Assembly: GCF_027923225.1 (NCBI RefSeq)
Contig: NZ_BSDI01000009.1
Span: 173,084-237,083 of the forward strand
DNA from: Phytohabitans aurantiacus
GTDB taxonomy: Bacteria > Actinomycetota > Actinomycetes > Mycobacteriales > Micromonosporaceae
Direction: 5' to 3'
Length of the DNA: 64,000 bases
Within the stretch, counting starts at the first letter, position 1, and every line of letters begins with the position of its first letter. A program made the translations under genes and the position numbers. Shown here in pieces: positions 16,180 through 24,698 of this stretch. Under the pieces are notes generated by a model, which was given only the letters and a program-made list of their open reading frames with translations, had not been told where the DNA came from and ran no database searches.

Positions 16180-16608
16180 TTACGAGGTGGGCTCCGCGGA
16201 GTAGATCGCTTCGGCGAACTCGTGCAACGAGTGCTCGTCGAGGCGAACGGCCAGGTCCGCTTCACTGATCATGCCGATCAGCCGGCGGTTCTCCATGACC
16301 GGCAGCCGGCGGATCTTGTTTTGCTGCATGAGCCGCAGCACCTCGCTCTGGTCGGCGCTGGCCTCCACCCAGATCGGCGTGCCCTTCGCCATTTCCCGTG
16401 CGGTCATCGACCGGGGGTCGCCCCCTTCGGCGATGCAGCGGACCACGATGTCGCGGTCGGTGATGATGCCGTGAAGGCGGTCGTCTGCCCCGCAGATCGG
16501 CAGCGCGCCCACCTTCAGGTCCCGCATCATGCGGGCGGCGTTTTCGAGTGTCTCGTTCTCGCTGACGCAGTCGGCGCCTGGGTGCATGATCTCGCGAGCA
16601 GTGCTCAT
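16180..16608 (-). CDS. CBS-domain-pair protein
   Basis: 142 residues, ATG 16608 after AGGAGGT. Two CBS motifs fill the protein (about 7-62 and 72-130), with the conserved ...VGALPICGADDRLHGIITDRDIV and ...IRRLPVMENRRLIGMISEADL endings. Stand-alone CBS pairs bind adenine nucleotides and regulate partners; these are common in actinobacteria under stress or hypoxia control. Its partner here is unknown. Confidence 0.92.
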   Translation of the reverse strand: MSTAREIMHPGADCVSENETLENAARMMRDLKVGALPICGADDRLHGIITDRDIVVRCIAEGGDPRSMTAREMAKGTPIWVEASADQSEVLRLMQQNKIRRLPVMENRRLIGMISEADLAVRLDEHSLHEFAEAIYSAEPTS

Positions 16609-16742
16609 GGTGTGACCTCCTCATGCTGCACTTGTGCTCACCGTATCCGCCCTGTTCAGAGGCGTCCCGGCAACGCGAAGATCTGTCGAAAGGCAGGTGC
16701 GGCGGGTGCCGTTCGTGCACTGTGCCGGGCCACCCGTTTCCG

Positions 16743-16748
16743 TACGGT
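16743..16748 (+). promoter_or_regulatory. Putative -10 element of the ABC exporter operon
   Basis: TACGGT lies 8 nt before ATG 16757, with no recognisable ribosome binding site between, as in leaderless genes. Confidence 0.35.
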
Positions 16749-16756
16749 CGATCGCC

Positions 16757-17665
16757 ATGACCATCACGTTGACCGGGTTGACGAAGCGGTACGGGTCGAC
16801 CGTCGCCGTGCACGACATCAGCCTCCAGATAGCGCCGGGCAAGGTCACCGGGTTTCTCGGACCGAACGGTTCCGGCAAGTCCACGACCATGCGGATGATC
16901 CTGGGCCTGGACCACCCGACGTCCGGCACCGCGCTCATCAACGGACGCCGGTACGCCGACATCCGCCATCCACTTCGGACAGTCGGTGCGCTGCTCGACG
17001 CCAAGGCGGTGCACCCCGGCCGCACGGCGCGCAACCATCTGCGCGCCATGGCCGCCAGCAACGGCATACCCGAGCGGCGCGTGTCGGAGGCGCTGGAGAC
17101 CGTCGGTCTCACGACGGCGGCGGGCAAACGTGCCGGCACGCTGTCGCTTGGCATGAGCCAGCGCCTGGGCATCGCCGAAGCGCTCCTCGGCGACCCCGAG
17201 GTGCTCATCTTCGACGAACCGGTCAACGGACTCGACCCCGACGGCGTGCGCTGGGTGCGCCAACTCATGCGTTCGCTCGCCGCCGAGGGGCGCACGGTGT
17301 TCGTGTCCAGCCACCTGATGAGCGAGATGCAGCTCACGGCGGACCATCTCGTGGTCATCGGCAAGGGCCGGGTCATCCGGGACGCCCCGATCCAGCAGGT
17401 CATCGCGGGCAGCGCCGCCACCGAGATCCGGGTGCGCAGCCCGCAGGCGGAGGCGCTGCGCGGGCACCTCGCGGCGGCGAGCATCACGGTCCGGCAGACC
17501 GCGCCGGACGAACTCGCCGTCGCCGGCGCGCGCATCGAGCAGATCGGTGACATCGCGTACGCCGCCGGCGTGCGCCTGCACGAGCTGAGTCGCCAGGACG
17601 CTTCACTCGAAGAGGCGTACCTCGAACTGACCGCGAACGACGTCGAGTACGGAGCCGTCCGATGA
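16757..17665 (+). CDS. ABC transporter ATP-binding protein (DrrA/ABC-2 type)
   Basis: 302 residues. Walker A GPNGSGKST, signature LSLGMSQRLGIA, Walker B VLIFDEPVNGLDPDG, and switch His in FVSSHLMSEM. The C-terminal 80 residues are the regulatory extension typical of ABC-2 exporters. Coupled to the permease by ATGA. Substrate unknown; such pairs export antibiotics or lipids or give resistance. Confidence 0.92.
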   Translation: MTITLTGLTKRYGSTVAVHDISLQIAPGKVTGFLGPNGSGKSTTMRMILGLDHPTSGTALINGRRYADIRHPLRTVGALLDAKAVHPGRTARNHLRAMAASNGIPERRVSEALETVGLTTAAGKRAGTLSLGMSQRLGIAEALLGDPEVLIFDEPVNGLDPDGVRWVRQLMRSLAAEGRTVFVSSHLMSEMQLTADHLVVIGKGRVIRDAPIQQVIAGSAATEIRVRSPQAEALRGHLAAASITVRQTAPDELAVAGARIEQIGDIAYAAGVRLHELSRQDASLEEAYLELTANDVEYGAVR

Positions 17666-18396
17666 CCGCCCAAGCCTCTGCCCGATCTGAGTGGATCAAG
17701 TTGTGGTCGGTACGGTCGACGTGGTGGTGCCTCGCGAGCAGCGTCCTGCTGATGGCGGCCTGCGCGTGGACCCTCGGCAAAGACTTCGTACACGATCTGG
17801 AAAACCCCGCTGAGCAGGCCGTACGGGACACCACCGCCACGACGATGCCCCTGCACGAGCCGCTGGTGCTGTCGGCTCTGCTGGCACAGTTCGCCGTGGT
17901 GGCGTTCGCGATGCTGGCGATGACCGGCGAGTACGCGACCGGCCTGATCCGCTCCACCCTGCGGGCCCAGCCGTCGCGCGGTCGGGTACTGCTGGCGAAG
18001 GTCGGCGTGGTGGGCGCCGTGACATTCGCGTCCGGCCTGGTGCTGGGCGTTGCCGGCCTTGCCGCCGCACAGCTCGGCCTGTCCGACTACGCGGTCGTAG
18101 ACGGCGGCGCCACAGCGGGCGCAGTCTTCCGGGTGGCCGCGTACCTGACCCTGGTCAGCGCGATCAGCGTAGGCATGGGCGCGATCCTGCGCGGCGGCGT
18201 CGGCACCATGGGCGCCGTCCTGGTGCTCCTGGTAGGCCCCCTGTTGATCGCCGGCCCGTTGAGCGACTACCTCCCCGGCACCGCCGGCGCCACGTTCCTC
18301 CGCGACGGCACGGCACGCGATGGGATCGTCCTGGCGCTCTGGACCGCAGCGGTCCTGGCAGCGGCCTACACAACTTTGCGCCGCCGCGACGCCTAA
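17662..18396 (+). CDS. ABC-2 type transporter permease
   Basis: 244 residues with about six membrane helices (for example LVLSALLAQFAVVAFAMLAMTGEY and VGVVGAVTFASGLVLGVAGLAA). The ATG overlaps the stop of the ATPase gene. The periplasmic loop after the first helix and the TGEYATGLIRSTL motif are common in ABC-2 permeases. It ends 2 nt before a family A palindrome. Confidence 0.88.
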   Translation: MTAQASARSEWIKLWSVRSTWWCLASSVLLMAACAWTLGKDFVHDLENPAEQAVRDTTATTMPLHEPLVLSALLAQFAVVAFAMLAMTGEYATGLIRSTLRAQPSRGRVLLAKVGVVGAVTFASGLVLGVAGLAAAQLGLSDYAVVDGGATAGAVFRVAAYLTLVSAISVGMGAILRGGVGTMGAVLVLLVGPLLIAGPLSDYLPGTAGATFLRDGTARDGIVLALWTAAVLAAAYTTLRRRDA

Positions 18397-18398
18397 CA

Positions 18399-18452
18399 GT
18401 GATCAGGGCGTCCCTCAAGTCGCTCTAGTGACTTGAGGGACGCCCTGATCAC
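18399..18452. repeat. Family A palindrome, copy 3 (convergent intergenic)
   Basis: Perfect 22-bp arms (18399-18420 and 18431-18452) with a 10-nt loop, core identical to copy 1. Between the convergent permease and histidine kinase genes; probable bidirectional terminator. Confidence 0.9.
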
Positions 18453-18458
18453 GAGGGG

Positions 18459-19958
18459 TTAGAGGCCTAGGGGGATTGTTTGCTTGGAGACGAGGTGGGC
18501 GTCGCGGAAGCAGAGTTGGTAGACGTCCAGCTGGGCGTTGAAGATCTCGCCGTGGGAGCGGTAGTAGCGGCAGACCGCGCCGGCCGGTTCGTCGCGGGTG
18601 GGTGGGTCGAGCATTTCGCGGCGGGGGAGGACCTGCTCCACGGTGGCTAGGTCTTGGCCGGTGGTGAGCGCCGCGTAGTCGCGGGGTGTGAGCACCGCGC
18701 TCGTCGTCGCGTACACGTAGTAGCCGATCGCCACGGCCCCGAGCACCGCCCCGATCCCCGCTGGCACCGCCACCGCCGTGACCAGGCCGCGCCGGGCCCG
18801 GCGCTGGGCGAGGCGGCGGCGGTCGGCGGAGGCGGTCTCGACCGGTGGGGGTGCGACGGTGCCGCCCGCGTACGGCATGCGGGCCATGACGCGGAAGCCG
18901 CCGTCTGGTGTGCGGCCGGCGTCGAAGGCGCCACCCGTGAGGCGGACCCGCTCGCGGAGCCCGACGAGCCCCTGCCCACCCTGGCCGATGCCGGGGAGGG
19001 GGCCGGCCGGTGGGGGTGCGTTGCGGACGGTGACGGTGACGTCGGTGTCGGTGTGGTGGATGTCGACGGTCACGGCGGCGCCGGGGGCGTACTTGTTGGC
19101 GTTGGTCAGCGCCTCCTGTACCAGCCGGTGGACGGCGCGATCGACCATCGGCGGGACCGGGGTCGACGGGGGAGTCGTCGTGAGCTCGGCTGCCATGCCG
19201 GAGGCTTTGGCGCGGCGTACCAGCTCGGTGACGTCTTCGTCGGTGGGATGGGTCGGCGCGGGCGCGGTGTCGTCACGGAGTACGCCGATGATCTCGCGGA
19301 GCCGTTCGGTGGCGGCACCCGCGCTGGCTCGCAGCGACGCGGCGGCCTCCCGGTGGCGTTCGTCCAGGTCGGGGGCGAGTTCCAGGGCTCCGGCGCGCAG
19401 CGCGATGAGGCTCAGCTCGTGCCCGAGGGAGTCGTGCATGTCCTCGGCGATCCGGGTGCGCTCGCGCAGGCGTACCTGGTCGGAGATGATGCGCTGCTCG
19501 CGTTCGAGCTGTTCGGCGTGTTCCCAGCCAGCGGCAACGAGATCGAGCTGCTGCCGCCGGTACCGGCCGACGAGCCACGGGAAGAGCCCGGCGTACACGA
19601 GCACGCCAGCCAGCGACGCCCAGGTCAGGAAGCCGGTGCGGATGAGGACGTACGGCGAGAAAAGCACCACGATCGCCGTGAACCCGATGGCGGCGGGCCG
19701 GATGCTGGCCATCCGCCGGCCGACGAGGTAGCTGATCACGGGCAGGGCGAACGAGAAGTTGCCGTCGATGGCGGTGAGCGACACCACGATGAACAGCGAC
19801 ACGAGCGGGTACCGCCGGCTGACCGCGACGGCGGCGCCGAGGCCGGCCAGCCCGACGAGGAGCAGCCAGAACGGGTACGCGTTGTGGCCGGGCCAGGAGA
19901 ACGCGACGGGCGCGGCGAGCACGACCCAGAGCCCGATGTCCGTCGCCAACCGCCGCAT
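18459..19958 (-). CDS. Sensor histidine kinase with C-terminal extracytoplasmic domain
   Basis: 499 residues, ATG 19958 preceded by TACGGT at 6 nt. Four or five membrane helices (about 8-130) lead to a HisKA_3 dimerisation region with the phospho-acceptor His175 in AEDMHDSLGHE, and a HATPase_c domain (about 285-370; LVQEALTNANKYAPG, GQGLVGLRERV). Unusually, a further membrane helix (391-416) and an 80-residue tail follow, with Cys463 and Cys483 and a pattern like BamE/SmpA-type small domains. The likely response regulator is at 22310-22966, across an ATPase gene. Confidence 0.88.
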   Translation of the reverse strand: MRRLATDIGLWVVLAAPVAFSWPGHNAYPFWLLLVGLAGLGAAVAVSRRYPLVSLFIVVSLTAIDGNFSFALPVISYLVGRRMASIRPAAIGFTAIVVLFSPYVLIRTGFLTWASLAGVLVYAGLFPWLVGRYRRQQLDLVAAGWEHAEQLEREQRIISDQVRLRERTRIAEDMHDSLGHELSLIALRAGALELAPDLDERHREAAASLRASAGAATERLREIIGVLRDDTAPAPTHPTDEDVTELVRRAKASGMAAELTTTPPSTPVPPMVDRAVHRLVQEALTNANKYAPGAAVTVDIHHTDTDVTVTVRNAPPPAGPLPGIGQGGQGLVGLRERVRLTGGAFDAGRTPDGGFRVMARMPYAGGTVAPPPVETASADRRRLAQRRARRGLVTAVAVPAGIGAVLGAVAIGYYVYATTSAVLTPRDYAALTTGQDLATVEQVLPRREMLDPPTRDEPAGAVCRYYRSHGEIFNAQLDVYQLCFRDAHLVSKQTIPLGL

Positions 19959-19964
19959 ACAAAG

Positions 19965-19970
19965 ACCGTA
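19965..19970 (-). promoter_or_regulatory. Putative leaderless -10 element of the histidine kinase
   Basis: TACGGT on the minus strand, 6 nt before ATG 19958. Confidence 0.4.
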
Positions 19971-20033
19971 ACCTGCCGAAAGTGAGTGCCGGCTTACATC
20001 CTTTGGCCGGTGCGGGTGCCCCATGGCGCGGCC

Positions 20034-20039
20034 TAGCGT
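20034..20039 (+). promoter_or_regulatory. Putative leaderless -10 element of the P-type ATPase
   Basis: TAGCGT, 7 nt before ATG 20047; this favours 20047 over the upstream ATG at 20023. Confidence 0.4.
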
Positions 20040-20046
20040 CGCCAGC

Positions 20047-22347
20047 ATGTTGACAGTCAGCACGGGGGGCCTCAGCACCGCTGAGGTGGCCGAGAGGGTC
20101 GCGACGGGCCGGGTGAACGACGTACCGGCGCGGGCGAGCAGGAGCGTCGGGGAGATCATCCGGGCGAATCTGTTCACCCGGATCAACGCGATCATCGGCG
20201 TACTGCTGATCATGATCCTGGCGGTCGGGCCGATCCAGGACGCCCTCTTCGGCGGTGTGATCATCGCCAACACCCTGATCGGCGTCATCCAGGAGCTGAG
20301 AGCCAAGCGCACCCTCGACCGGCTCGCGATCGTGGGCGCGGCGCGGCCCGTGGTGCGGCGTGACGGGTACGCCGTCGAGGTGGACGCCTCCGAGATCGTG
20401 CTGGACGACCTCATCGAGCTGGGCCAGGGCGACAAGATCGTGGTGGACGGCGTGGTGGCCGAGGCGGACCAGCTGGAGGTGGACGAGTCGCTGCTCACCG
20501 GCGAGGCCGACCCGGTGGTCAAGCAGCCCGGCGACCAGGTGCTGTCGGGGAGCTTCGTGGTGGCCGGTGGCGGCGCGTTCACCGCCACGAAGGTGGGGCG
20601 TGAGGCGTACGCGGCGCGGCTGGCCGAGGAGGCGAGCCGGTTCACGCTGGTCAACTCGCAGTTGCGGAACGGGATCGACGCGATCCTGCGGTTCGTGACG
20701 TGGCTCATCATCCCGGCCGGAGCCGCGCTCGTGGTCAGCCAGCTCATGGTGAACAGGGACGACGTGCCCGAGGCGGTACGCCGGATGGTCGCCGGCCTGG
20801 TGCCGATGGTGCCGGAGGGGCTGGTGCTGCTGATGTCGGTGGCGTTCGCGGTCGGCGTGATCCGGCTGGGCCAGCGCCGCACGCTGGTACAGGAACTGCC
20901 CGCCATCGAAGGGCTGGCCCGGGTCGACGTGGTGTGCCTGGACAAGACCGGCACCCTGACGGAGGCCACGATGGAGGTCGCCGAGGTGCTCAGGCTGGAG
21001 GCCGACGCGCCCGTCGAGGCGGTGCTGGGCGCGCTGGGCACCGCCGAGGAGCGCCCCAACCCGAGCCTGCGGGCCATCATCGAGGCGTTTCCGCACCAGC
21101 CAGGTTGGACAGTACACAGTAGAACTCCGTTCTCGTCGGCGCGGAAGTGGAGCGGTGCCACGCTGTCCGACCCGTCGGGCGGCACCGCGACGTGGCGGCT
21201 GGGTGCACCGGAGGTGGTGCTGCCGGCCGGCGATCCCGCGCTGGTGGAGGCGGACGAGTACGGGGCACGCGGGCTGCGGGTGCTCGCGCTGGCGCGGGAT
21301 GGCGTACCCGTGGCGCTGGTCGTCATCGCCCAGCGGTTGCGCGCCGACGCCCGCGACACGCTGCGGTACTTCGCCGAACAGGGCGTCGCCGTCAAGGTGA
21401 TCTCCGGTGACAACGCGCTGTCGGTCGGCGCGGTGGCGCGCTCGCTCGACATTCCCGGCGCCGACGACCCGGTGGACGCGCGCACGCTCCCGGAGGACCC
21501 GGACGCCTACGCGGACGCGGTCGAGCGCACGACCGTCTTCGGGCGGGTGGGCCCGCAGCAGAAGCGCGATCTGGTGAAGGCGTTGCAGGCGCGCGGACAC
21601 ACGGTCGCGATGACCGGCGACGGCGTCAACGACGTGCTGGCGCTGAAGGACGCCGACATCGGCGTGGCGATGGGCGCGGGCAGCCCTGCCACGCGCGCGG
21701 TGGCGCAGATCGTGTTGCTGGACAACAGCTTCGCCGCGCTACCCGCCGTCGTCGGGGAGGGCCGCCGGGTCATCGGCAACCTCGAACGGGTCGCCAACCT
21801 ATTCCTGACCAAGACGGTGTACTCGGTGCTGCTCGCCATCGTCGTCGTGCTCGCCCAGGTGCCGTACCCCTTCCTGCCCCGCCATCTCACGCTGGTCGGC
21901 TCGCTGACGATCGGGATACCGGCGTTCTTCCTCGCGCTCGCGCCGAACGCGGAGCGGGCCCGGGCGGGCTTCGTGGGGCGGGTGCTGCGGTTCGCGATAC
22001 CGGCTGGAGTGCTGGCCGCGGCGGCGACCTTTGGCACGTACCTGTACGCCCGCGGGCTTTATGACGACCTGGCGGCCGAGACGTCTGCCGCGACCCTCGC
22101 GCTCTTCCTCGTCGCGCTCTTCGCTCTCGCCGTCATCGCGCGCCCGTACACGTGGTGGCGCGCGGCTCTGGTGGCCGCCATGGGCGCGGCGTTCGCGATC
22201 GTGCTGGCCGTGCCGTTCCTGCAGGACTTCTTCCAGCTCAAGCTGGTCGGCTGGCGCGGGCCGGGCGTCGCGGTGGCGATCGCGGTCTCGGCTGGCGCGC
22301 TGCTGGTCGTCACTGAGCGTCTACTAGACCGGCTTCGTACGCGATGA
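20047..22347 (+). CDS. ctpE: CtpE-like P-type cation ATPase
   Basis: 766 residues. Phosphorylation motif DKTGTLT at Asp299, actuator loop LLTGEADPV (TGEA in place of TGES), hinge MTGDGVNDVLALKDADIG, and about ten membrane helices. The fourth-helix motif PEGL with no CPx cysteine, and no N-terminal metal-binding domain, fit CtpE, a calcium transporter in mycobacteria; the ion here is inferred. It lies between a histidine kinase and a response regulator on the other strand. Its 3' end overlaps the response regulator by 38 nt. Confidence 0.85.
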   Translation: MLTVSTGGLSTAEVAERVATGRVNDVPARASRSVGEIIRANLFTRINAIIGVLLIMILAVGPIQDALFGGVIIANTLIGVIQELRAKRTLDRLAIVGAARPVVRRDGYAVEVDASEIVLDDLIELGQGDKIVVDGVVAEADQLEVDESLLTGEADPVVKQPGDQVLSGSFVVAGGGAFTATKVGREAYAARLAEEASRFTLVNSQLRNGIDAILRFVTWLIIPAGAALVVSQLMVNRDDVPEAVRRMVAGLVPMVPEGLVLLMSVAFAVGVIRLGQRRTLVQELPAIEGLARVDVVCLDKTGTLTEATMEVAEVLRLEADAPVEAVLGALGTAEERPNPSLRAIIEAFPHQPGWTVHSRTPFSSARKWSGATLSDPSGGTATWRLGAPEVVLPAGDPALVEADEYGARGLRVLALARDGVPVALVVIAQRLRADARDTLRYFAEQGVAVKVISGDNALSVGAVARSLDIPGADDPVDARTLPEDPDAYADAVERTTVFGRVGPQQKRDLVKALQARGHTVAMTGDGVNDVLALKDADIGVAMGAGSPATRAVAQIVLLDNSFAALPAVVGEGRRVIGNLERVANLFLTKTVYSVLLAIVVVLAQVPYPFLPRHLTLVGSLTIGIPAFFLALAPNAERARAGFVGRVLRFAIPAGVLAAAATFGTYLYARGLYDDLAAETSAATLALFLVALFALAVIARPYTWWRAALVAAMGAAFAIVLAVPFLQDFFQLKLVGWRGPGVAVAIAVSAGALLVVTERLLDRLRTR

Positions 22348-22966
22348 TGGCGGCCTGCACGCGGTTGCGCACGTCGAGCCGGGTGAGGATCGTGCTCACG
22401 TAGCTCTTGACGGTGCCCTCGACCAGATAGAGCTTGCGCGCGATCTCGGCGTTGGACATGCCGGCGCCGACCAGGGCCAGCACCTCGCGCTCGCGGTCGG
22501 TCAGCGCGTCGATCCGGTCGCGGGCGGCGGCACCGCGCGACATCCGGCCGTCGCGCAACTCGCTGATGACGCGGTGGGCAACCTGGGGCGAGAGGTACGC
22601 CGCACCGGCGGCCACCGCGTGGACGCCGGTGATGAGCTCCCTCGGATCGCCGGACTTGAGCAGGAATCCGCTGGCGCCCTCACCCAGCGCCCGCGCGATG
22701 TAGTCGTCTTCGCCGAATGTGGTCAGCATCACCACGGCGGTGTCGGGGGCCACGCGCCGGATCTCGGTTGCCGCGGCCAGCCCGTCGAGCTGCGGCATCC
22801 GGATGTCGAGGAGGGCGACGGCCGGCCGGTGGGCGCGTGCCTGCTCGACAGCCTCACGGCCGTTGGCGGCCTCGGCCACGACCTCGATGCCCGGATCGGC
22901 GGCCAGGATGGCCTTGACACCGGCTCGGATCATGGCTTCATCGTCGGCGAGCAGGACGCGGATCAT
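22310..22966 (-). CDS. NarL/LuxR-family response regulator
   Basis: 218 residues from ATG 22966. Receiver domain with the acidic pocket LLADDEAM, phospho-acceptor Asp in VALLDIRMP, and Lys in FLLKSGDP. A C-terminal LuxR helix-turn-helix follows (LTDREREVLALVGAGMSNAEIARKLYLVEGTVKSY). It pairs naturally with the HisKA_3 kinase at 18459, transcribed in the same direction beyond the ATPase. Confidence 0.93.
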   Translation of the reverse strand: MIRVLLADDEAMIRAGVKAILAADPGIEVVAEAANGREAVEQARAHRPAVALLDIRMPQLDGLAAATEIRRVAPDTAVVMLTTFGEDDYIARALGEGASGFLLKSGDPRELITGVHAVAAGAAYLSPQVAHRVISELRDGRMSRGAAARDRIDALTDREREVLALVGAGMSNAEIARKLYLVEGTVKSYVSTILTRLDVRNRVQAAIIAYEAGLVDAQ

Positions 22967-22973
22967 GACGCCG

Positions 22974-22979
22974 ACGGTA
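22974..22979 (-). promoter_or_regulatory. Putative leaderless -10 element of the response regulator
   Basis: TACCGT on the minus strand, 7 nt before ATG 22966. The -35 position would fall at the edge of the family A palindrome that starts at 22999. Confidence 0.4.
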
Positions 22980-22998
22980 CCCGGTGACTGGCCCAACC

Positions 22999-23058
22999 CC
23001 TGTGATCAGGGCGTCCCTCAAGTCGTCCTAACGACTTGAGGGACGCCCTGATCACAGG
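22999..23058. repeat. Family A palindrome, copy 4 (divergent intergenic)
   Basis: The longest copy: perfect 28-bp arms closing on 4 nt. It lies between two divergent start codons, unlike the other three, so it cannot be a terminator for either gene. The base of the stem (CCT/AGG) differs from other copies but still pairs. Confidence 0.9.
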
Positions 23059-23085
23059 TTGCGTCGCAGTGCAAAGCTGGGCGCC

Positions 23086-23982
23086 ATGAACCCGGAGAAT
23101 CCCCCGGCTCCGTTCCAGGGTGGACCGTCCAGTGGTCCGCCCGCCAGCGCGCCGCCGGTAAGCGGTGGTGCGCCCGTGCCCGCCCCCGTCAGGCGCAGCA
23201 CCCTCGGCCCCATCCTGGGTTCGCTGGCGGTACTGCTGTGTGTCGTCCTCGGCGTGGTGGCGGTGGTGCAGGCGCGGCAGATCGCCAGCCTGCGCGACGA
23301 CGTGAAGGAGGCGCGCGCTGACGCGCGCTCCGCACAGGCCAGCGGTGACCAGCGGCTCGACAGCCTGGAGGGCCAGGTCGCCCAGCTCGGCGAGCAGGCC
23401 GGGCAGCAGTTCAACCCGCAGGTGATCGCGGCCGCGGTGCTGCCGAGCGTGTTCAAGGTCAGCGCCGACAACGTGACGGGTACCGCCTTCGCGGTGGGCA
23501 GCCCGTCGGGCGGCAGCACGAAGTTCCTGACGGCGTACCACGTGATCGACGCGGTCTGGAAGCGCGGTTCGACCAGCGTCACGCTCGAACGCGACGGCCA
23601 GACGTACCCCGGCACCGTCACCGACGTCGACCAGGCCACCGACATCGCGCTGATCAGCGCACCGTTCGACTTCACCGGGCTCGCGACGGCGAAGAAGCCG
23701 GCCGAGCCGGGCCAGCAGGTTGTCGTCGTGGGCGCGCCGCTCGGCCTGTCCGACAGCGTCACCGCGGGTGTGGTGAGCGCCGTGCGCCCCACCGGGTCGG
23801 GCGTGGGTCTTGGCCCGCACATCCAGTTCGACGCTTCGATCAACCCGGGCAACTCCGGTGGCCCGGTGGTCAACACCGCGAAGGAGGTCGTGGGGATCGC
23901 GACCGCCAAGGCCAACAACGCGGAAGGGATCGGCCTGGCCACACCCATCGCCACCGCGTGCACGACCTTCAACCTCTGTTAA
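23086..23982 (+). CDS. Membrane-anchored trypsin-like (S1C) serine protease without PDZ domain
   Basis: 298 residues. A Pro-rich cytoplasmic N-terminus, one membrane helix (40-62), a short coiled coil (65-105), then an HtrA-like protease with triad His152 (TAYHVIDAV), Asp186 (DQATDIALI) and Ser257 (NPGNSGGP). It stops after the protease fold, so the PDZ domain of DegP/HtrA is missing. It is followed 19 nt later by another single-pass protein with a coiled coil, a possible partner. Confidence 0.88.
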   Translation: MNPENPPAPFQGGPSSGPPASAPPVSGGAPVPAPVRRSTLGPILGSLAVLLCVVLGVVAVVQARQIASLRDDVKEARADARSAQASGDQRLDSLEGQVAQLGEQAGQQFNPQVIAAAVLPSVFKVSADNVTGTAFAVGSPSGGSTKFLTAYHVIDAVWKRGSTSVTLERDGQTYPGTVTDVDQATDIALISAPFDFTGLATAKKPAEPGQQVVVVGAPLGLSDSVTAGVVSAVRPTGSGVGLGPHIQFDASINPGNSGGPVVNTAKEVVGIATAKANNAEGIGLATPIATACTTFNLC

Positions 23983-24001
23983 CCAGCCACAGGAGGAAGC
24001 G

Positions 24002-24643
24002 ATGACCCACCCCGGGTACCCGCCGCCGGACGACCCGCAGCACATGCCGCCGCCGCAGCAGCCGTACCCAGCCGCCGGCTACCCGCCACCGCAGATGCCA
24101 CCGCCCATGCCGCCGCCGCAGCAGATGCCGCCGCCGCAGGTGCCCACGTCGGGTTGGCCCGCGACCGCCAGCGCACCGCCGTACGCGGTGTCGGGCGCGC
24201 CCGCGGTGACCAGTGTCCCTTATGGACAGCCGCAGCCGCCTTCGCAGCGGTCGAGCACGACGACGGTGCTCATCATCACGGCGGTCGCGCTCTTCCTGCT
24301 CGGTGGCGTGATGACCGGCCTGTTCCTGGTGAAGAACAACGAGCTCGGAGACACCAAGCAGGAGCTGACCAGCCAGGTGTCCGAGCGCGACAAGACCATC
24401 ACGTCGAACCAGGAGAAGCTCACCAAGCTGGAGGCGGACCTCAAGGCGGTGACCGACGAGCTGGCCAAGAACAAGACCAGCCTCGCCGACGTGACGAAGG
24501 ACCGCGACGCGCTGGTGCCGTGCATGCGCCGCTTCAACGAGGCGCTGGACGCGGCGGGCCGCAACAACGAGGCCGCGCTGGACACCGCGCTGCGTCAGGC
24601 GACGACAGCGTGCGAGAAGGCAAAGGCCACAGTGGACTCCTGA
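24002..24643 (+). CDS. Proline-rich single-pass membrane protein with coiled coil
   Basis: 213 residues, ATG 24002 with AGGAGG upstream. Residues 1-82 are a Pro/Gln/Met-rich cytoplasmic tail (PPPQQPYPAAGYPPPQMPPP), residues 88-110 a membrane helix, and 115-165 a strong heptad coiled coil (ERDKTITSNQEKLTKLEADL). The two cysteines near the C-terminus (ALVPCMRRF, TTACEKAK) may form a disulphide. No family recognised; the architecture mirrors the N-terminal half of the upstream protease, with which it is probably co-transcribed. Confidence 0.8.
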   Translation: MTHPGYPPPDDPQHMPPPQQPYPAAGYPPPQMPPPMPPPQQMPPPQVPTSGWPATASAPPYAVSGAPAVTSVPYGQPQPPSQRSSTTTVLIITAVALFLLGGVMTGLFLVKNNELGDTKQELTSQVSERDKTITSNQEKLTKLEADLKAVTDELAKNKTSLADVTKDRDALVPCMRRFNEALDAAGRNNEAALDTALRQATTACEKAKATVDS

Positions 24644-24649
24644 TACGGG

Positions 24650-24691
24650 TCCCGCCCGGTGATCACAGAAGACGGTGATCACCGGGCGGGA
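24650..24691. terminator. Bidirectional terminator hairpin
   Basis: 17-bp perfect arms (TCCCGCCCGGTGATCAC and complement) with an 8-nt loop, between the convergent coiled-coil gene and gnd. Confidence 0.75.
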
Positions 24692-24698
24692 ATCCGGT

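Noticed and set aside
18459..21485. 1008-codon frame extending the histidine kinase upstream
   Set aside because: The extension runs antisense through the P-type ATPase; the kinase has a clear ATG at 19958 with a -10 box before it.
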